Source: Beaufortia kweichowensis
Lineage: Eukaryota > Chordata > Actinopteri > Cypriniformes > Gastromyzontidae
Assembly: GCA_019155185.1 (NCBI GenBank)
Contig: CM032813.1
Location: forward strand, 6,183,001 to 6,247,000
Reading direction: 5' to 3'
DNA length: 64,000 nucleotides
Shown: in pieces, positions 58,070-64,000 of the stretch
Layout: each line of letters opens with the position of its first letter
How positions within the stretch are numbered: the first letter of the stretch is position 1
Position numbers and translations under genes: made by a program
The notes under the pieces: generated by a model
Seen by the model: the letters and a program-made list of their open reading frames with translations, nothing else
Database searches by the model: none
What the model was told of the DNA's origin: nothing

Positions 58070-61000
58070 GTAGGAGATCTTTAAATCAAGTTGGAGAACA
58101 CCTGTTCTATCCATTCGTATCTGGTGGTTTGTGTAAGTTACAGAATGTGGTCAGGGAAAATCAGGGATTTGTAGTTTTGAGGTCATGTTTAAAAGGAGGT
58201 AGATTTTGTATGGAAATTTATTGTCATCTTACTATGGGTTCATTTGTTCCGTGTGTGTTTTATCATGCAGCAAGTTTTATTGTCTGTACGTTCTTCTACT
58301 CGGTAATGTAAAAGAAGTAGAAATGGCCAAAATGTGAGCATACTGTAGTCATTTCATTAATAGCTCAGCTGCCTGCTTCCACCCAGAGAGGCTAAAATTA
58401 GCGACTAGAGACTCTGAGTCAAGCCTCCACGTTTACTAAAGTAGCCAATAAATTTTCCTGAACCCTGTAATTTGGTCCTCAGCATTTGGTCAGACACAGA
58501 CTCAGCTCTGTTTTTTAACAGTAACTGTGCTTTTATAGTTGTTATTTAGTTATTGTTCCTGTTTGTATCTGCAATGCAAGCCACTATTTCCTAATAATCA
58601 GAACTTTTAAAATGAAAGACAATAATGTCCCCAAAAACCATTGATGCTGACATCATTTTCATGTATGTGAACTATTTACTTATAGTCACATGATAGCATC
58701 ATTACTCTTTGACCAGTGGATGTCTGGCACTTTTGTCTTCATTAATTTCCCTGCCAATGTTTTGTTTCAAGGGTTCCAGTAAGCATGAACAGCACAGTCT
58801 CCTTTTTCAGGCTCTTGTGTTTCGGTCACATGGCTCATAGTTCTCATAGTTTCATTTCCACCTGTTTACCTCTGCCTTTCTGCTGTTATCTTTGGTGTGA
58901 GCTCATATTGTGTTTCTCATTTTACGAGCAAAATCTTTGCTTAAAATCTCACATTTACCTGGGAATCAGGAATCTGACTTTTGAGCGTTTTTCAGCTATT
59001 ATTTCTTGTAAAGAATTCATCATTATTAGAAAGCCCTGTAGTCTTTCATAGCAGCTAAAAGAAATTGCTTTTTGAAAGCACTTGTGCTTTAACAATGTTG
59101 TTTAAAAAAAGACCTGCCCTGAAACTGTAGATGTCCGGCAACCTGATCCAGCGATTTAAACTAGCACACATGAGGAAGCACTGGATATTATTTATTTACT
59201 TTGTACGGCTTGCAGTTTGATAGTCTGTAGGTGTCCGTCTTGTCTCGCGAGGAGAGGACGCCGTTCTGTGCTGGAATCGTCCTCTTATTGGAAAATTTGA
59301 TGATTCTCTCAGATATGTTGTTTTCTATGGCTGTCCTGACTGGCTGGCTGCTTCCGTGAGGTCATCTCCGGTGCGTCACCAGACAATTGCAGATATTTTC
59401 CAATCTTTTGTAAGGGGCTCTTGGGGCTGACCTGTCTGCTGGAGTCTGTGTTATGTAAAGGAATCTCACAGGCTTCTCTGGTCTGTTTGGCTGAGAGCTG
59501 CTGGGCTATCTTGGGCTCAAGGAATCAAACCTCAAATAGTTGATCACGGGTAAGACCTTGCTGCTTTTAGACCTTTAGAGAAGAAACTAATCTGAAACAA
59601 GACTTTTGAAACTGGTCGAGTGGATACAGGCCGACTGCAGCGAGTTGTCAGTGGGTGAGTAAGCGATTCTGTGTGATTCACAGCCTCTTGGGTGGATGGA
59701 AAAATGCACGGCAATGTGGGGAACCCTGAGATATTAATACAGTAGTACTGTCATTTGCTATGAGTCATGAATGCTTGTTTGTTTGTCTGTTTGAGAAATG
59801 ATAGCAGTGCAGTTTTGCTTTTTCTAGATGAGTCAGTGAAGCAGGTGGACATGTAGGATGCATTATTTAATATAATAGAATAAGCCATTCATAATAGCAT
59901 TACAGGCATTTTAATGCTTCAAGCTGGACTGTTTTGTAGATCTCTCTGTGTGTATTTATTTATGATAATTTATGTGTAATTTTTTTCTGGCGTGCAACCC
60001 GCATTCCATATTTCAATATGGAAAATTACAGCGTTTGATCTTAATAATGTTTTCCTCGCAGGATTCCTCATTGACAAACACATCAACACGACTGAATGCA
60101 CTGTTCCCGCTCCCTGCCAATATTCTTATTAGCATCTATTAATATTTCAGAGCGAGGGTTGCGGTTTACACTGAGTAATTAGGTTACATTTCACATTATA
60201 ATCACACAATCTCACACAATCTCAGGTTTGATAAATTGTTCTTTTAATTCGTGATGCAAGAGGAGTATTGGACTTGCTTGATGTTTTATGTAAAACAAGG
60301 TGATATAGTTTAGATCTGAAGTAATGCCTTTTATGTCTTGAACAGGTTCTTGCTCTCCGTGTTATACGATCTGAATGAGCTCCACAGTTCTCATTAAAAT
60401 TATATCAGTTCTGCCTAAACAATACAAAGTGAATCGCCCTGCCTTTCAAATGCATTTGAAATATAATCCATCTCCCAGTTTATCGTACCACCTTGAAGCT
60501 TACATTTCAGCTTATAAAGTTATTTCTGTGGTTAGTGAATACTTAAAATATGTTACAGCTCCTGCTTTAAAAGATGCTTGACATTTATAAGACAGTTTAA
60601 ATGGAAATTATGTTAAAAATGAATAGTGGCACAAGACCGTATTCTGTTTAAACCTAATCTGACATCTAAAACTTAAACTTTAGAATGCAGTTTGGCTTTG
60701 TGTGATCTAACCTAAAGACCAGACTAATGCCTGGCTGTTGGCCTGTCCTCCCACCTGGGACTCTATATTTTATGCATCTCACAGCACACTGCTCTCGCTT
60801 TCTCTGCTACACATCTAAAATTGATGGCGGTCATGACCTCTTTGGGAATAGGTCACTTCATCTCCTGTTTAATGTTGCTTGGCTTTATAACCTCAATGCA
60901 CACAAATTCCACCCCGGCCTGCCTCCAGTCATTGAGAAACCAATATTGGCTTTCTGGTTCATAAAAAGATTGTTCAGAGCAAATGTTAGATATTGGGATA

Positions 61001-63959
61001 TGCAATTATTGATGCAGAGCTTTATTTGCTTTACAGACACTATTTATTTTCTGGTTAGATAACCACTTTTGTACCTCACTAGTTCATCTCTGTTTTGCAT
61101 TGCGCCTTTGGAAAAAAGTGCCACTCAGTGGCAGTGTTTTTATTATTTTTGACATTTCAAGAGCTAAATGCTTAATGTAAAGGACTTCTTAAAAGTTACC
61201 TTTTATCATGGAGACAACAGAGCATCAGTGGATCTGAGCTGCAGTGACAGAACTTAGTTGTGTCGACAGCAGTTAGATCACATGACGTTATGTAACTCAA
61301 ATAAACATTATTACCCTTGTAAAACAGCCAGGGGCGGCACAACAGAGAGGAAAGACGAATCTTTTTCCCATAATGGATAAAGTGGAAGAAAATGACAGGC
61401 TAAGCGACATGGTCGGAAATGTTTGGTTGTTTGTGCTTAACTCAAACACGAGAACATTTCCACAGCCTTTCTGTCCACATATGGCATGTATTTTTTTCAC
61501 AAAAATCTGTCAAAAATTTCTTTTAGGAAAGCAGATAGGAATAGCACGTACTGTAAGGTTTTCTTGGTATGCAGAGTAATTCATTTTTTTGGTTCCTTGA
61601 ATTCTTTTGATGTGCTAAAAGTCATCAAGAATGAAACCAAAAGTTGTTTAGTTCGTTTTTCCTCCTGTTTTTTTTTTACCACAAGCAGAGTAAAGTCCAT
61701 TTACTTATGTTGCTGCATTTCTCTGTAGATCCTCTCTGAAGTATTGATTTAGGTCTGTGAGAGCTTTTTGATGCTCTTTTACTCTTCTGCAGGGCTCTTT
61801 TGAAAGCCACTCTTAAAGCCGGACGAGTTTAGGGTGCTTTTATAGTAGTGACATCTCCAGGAATCATGCTGTTTTGATGCGATGTTACTTAGTTACTGAG
61901 GAGACAGACTTCAACTTTATTCCCTTTCAGATATGGATGTGCCGTGACTCGGCATGTTTGACAATTAGATTGTCTCTTTTCAGACAAACTGTGGCTTGTG
62001 AAAAGTCTCTTTTTATGGTGCTTTTGAGTCATTTTATTGATTTCTGGCTCTCAAGCAAGTAATATCAAGCTATACTTTGTGATTGTGTGTGTCAGAGTTA
62101 ATGGCAAGGACTTTTTTCTAAATGTGTGAAATTTATTTAAAAGGCTAATGTTATGGGAAATTTAGAGTTCCTTATGAAATGTATTATAAAAATGTATTGT
62201 AGACTTTTAGAACTCAAAAAGTTTGCAAATGTTTGAACCGTTTACTCATCATTTAATGAAAATACATCTGTTTATGTGAATTCAGGCAATTTAATCAGTT
62301 TGTGGCTATACTTTGGAGTTTCATGTAGATTAATTTACTTTTGGATGTAAACACGGTCCCACAGATTTCATAAGGACCAAATTTGTAATAATTCTTAATG
62401 ACACATCATAATTTATGTCTGTTTTTGAACTAAGTCACTTTAATTTCTATAATGAACCAGAATGTAAGTCTGTTGTTACGCAAAGACGATGAATGTGTAA
62501 AACACACCTTTGAGAAAAAATAATGACTAAAAATGATATACCATATGAGCCCTTTAAGTGATAAATGTAAACAATTAGTGCTTTTAGCATTATGTAATGT
62601 ATATTTTTTTCCTATTTATAACCTAAAATATAGCAAAATGATGCAGGACTAACATGAGAGGAACTCCGGTTCAATTACCTCATGCAGGCGACCGATCAAT
62701 CGAGCCTCATCTGCAATTCCTGCCCGTTTAAAAGGGCTCGTGCTTTGTGATGAACCTAATTATGCATGAGAAAGTGGAAGGAGAGGATTTTAATCTGCAG
62801 GAAAGAAAGAAACAGGCCGGGAAAAAAGGTAATCCCTTTGGCAGGAAAATATGATGCACCGGCCTCTCGTCTTTGAAAAAATAACGATGAAAGACTCTGG
62901 AACAAAGTGTACAATCTTTGCTTTTATGCCGGTTGAAACAAAATTATTCATTTTGGGGACGTTTTTCAACTGCCACTCATAACATCTAAGATAATGTCAT
63001 CTAGGGAATGTGCAGTGAAACGTACCTCGCGTTCTTTGAACGTCTGCTTGCGTGGAGTTTAGGCAGAGCTTGAAGTATAAGCTGTAATTAGCAAGATCTC
63101 ACTGGAAGTAGTAGGGGAATGATTAAACTTTAGGTTTTTCTTCATGTCTGGATGAAAAAAATTTAGTTTTCCGGTAAATTCCAGATAAAAGCATTGGATT
63201 AAATGTCTGCTTGACGGCAGTGTTTTCCCAATAAGTGGTCCCATGTCAATCTGTCTTTCTCTGTGCCATAATGCAAAGCAGTTTGTGCATCTGAGCTGTT
63301 TTTAGTAGGACTACAGAGGATAATAGAGGGGGGTGGGAGGTGTTGAACCGCAGGTGGGTGTGTGTTCATGCATTGTTTACTGGCCCATCCGTCCACCGCA
63401 TGTCTGTTTAACTCAGTCCATTTCTGTATAACTGTATCACTTAGCAGTCCGTGCCAGCTTTTCTTGACACTGAATGATAAATGACGCAGTGCGGTCGTAA
63501 AGTAACTGCACATTAGAAATTCATTGCAGATTATTCATTCATGTGGACTGATAATGGTCTGTAATGGATAAGGCAGGCTTAGGGCGATATCACAAGGTGT
63601 AAGAGAGTCACCAAAAGAACACTCAGACACCATCACACAAGCATGTAATTTTTTCTCACATCTTCAGTGTTCTTTGTGAATGCCTGAAACAGAAGCTCTT
63701 AGCTGAAGTTTAGCTTTTTTTTGAGAACATGAGAAAAAAGAAAGTAAGCATAAGTTTCTCTTTGAAGATGCTTTTTAATTCAGCTGTCATTGCAAAGCTC
63801 GCTAAAGTTAGAAAACCTACAACTGTCTGATATGCTTTTACGTGTGTTGGTTAAACACTAAGAAACCACTTAGGCTGAATGCACATCTGCAACAACATCT
63901 GATAAGATATTTTATCACTGTTGGCAGCATGTCCTACATTTAAATGATTATGCTTATCA
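58070..63959. other. Non-coding sequence with possible untranslated exons and regulatory patches
   Basis: Donor-like sites at about 59549 (CACGG|GTAAGAC) and 59655 (CAGTGG|GTGAGTAAG) follow the GC-richer stretch 59220-59650 and could end an untranslated first exon, but no start is visible. The stretch 62640-62880 is GC-richer with a homeodomain/octamer-like CTAATTATGCATGAG, resembling a conserved non-coding element. An acceptor-like TACTCTTCTGCAG near 61793 has no donor partner. No recognised transposon was found here. Confidence 0.4.
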
Positions 63960-63966
63960 TACAGTA

Positions 63967-63989
63967 ATGGAAAAATCTTTTTTTTGCAG
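63967..63989 (+). promoter_or_regulatory. Possible 3' splice site at the window edge
   Basis: CTTTTTTTTTGCAG directly precedes CTTTGGGTTTG at the very end of the window. The tract is a good acceptor, but with eleven bases of putative exon it cannot be tested. Confidence 0.2.
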
Positions 63990-64000
63990 CTTTGGGTTTG

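Overview
This window is 64 kb of AT-rich, multicellular-animal non-coding DNA. The repeat families point to a cypriniform (carp/zebrafish-like) teleost. They include L2-type LINE/SINE tails (…AAGTCGCTTTGGATAAAAG… followed by TAAATG repeats), a tRNA-derived SINE fragment, short inverted-repeat DNA elements of the 'AGGGATAGTTCACCC' and 'ACAGTACCAGTCAAAAGTTTGG' types, and very long CT/GA microsatellites. There is no bacterial-style gene content. No open frame exceeds about 140 codons, and the longest ones lie in simple repeats or look like chance. The best reading is one or more large introns, probably including the 5' region of a large gene on the + strand.

Layout. 1-11.6 kb: featureless non-coding DNA with one SINE remnant near 8.6 kb. 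11.69 kb: a well-formed 36-nt candidate microexon with a strong branch site, pyrimidine tract and donor. 11.7-25 kb: non-coding DNA with a 173-bp perfect (CT)n tract at 14.17 kb, a minus-strand retroposon tail at 20.55 kb and a weak candidate exon at 22.45 kb. 25.4-26.3 kb: a roughly 320-bp local tandem duplication in which each copy carries its own (TAGAA)n array, followed by a 168-bp GA tract. 27.7-41.3 kb: the repeat-rich belt, with five full MITE-like elements or element pairs and one fragment. 42.7-43.2 kb: the most promoter-like segment, with an inverted CCAAT box, an RFX-type X-box, a CpG cluster and then a short ATG exon ending at a GTGAGT donor. 44.3-46.3 kb: a (CT)40 tract, the 3' end of an L2-type LINE with recognisable reverse-transcriptase C-terminal residues, and another retroposon tail. 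46.3-64 kb: mostly unique sequence with two further candidate ATG exons (54.01 and 58.02 kb), one MITE, and GC-richer stretches that could be conserved non-coding elements. The window ends on a possible splice acceptor.

How it may fit together. The microexon (in one of its two open frames) and the three ATG exons would all end in splice phase 2 on the + strand. That is what several alternative first exons feeding one shared downstream exon would look like. This is inference from splice signals and reading frames alone. I do not recognise the gene, and only transcript evidence or cross-species alignment can settle it.
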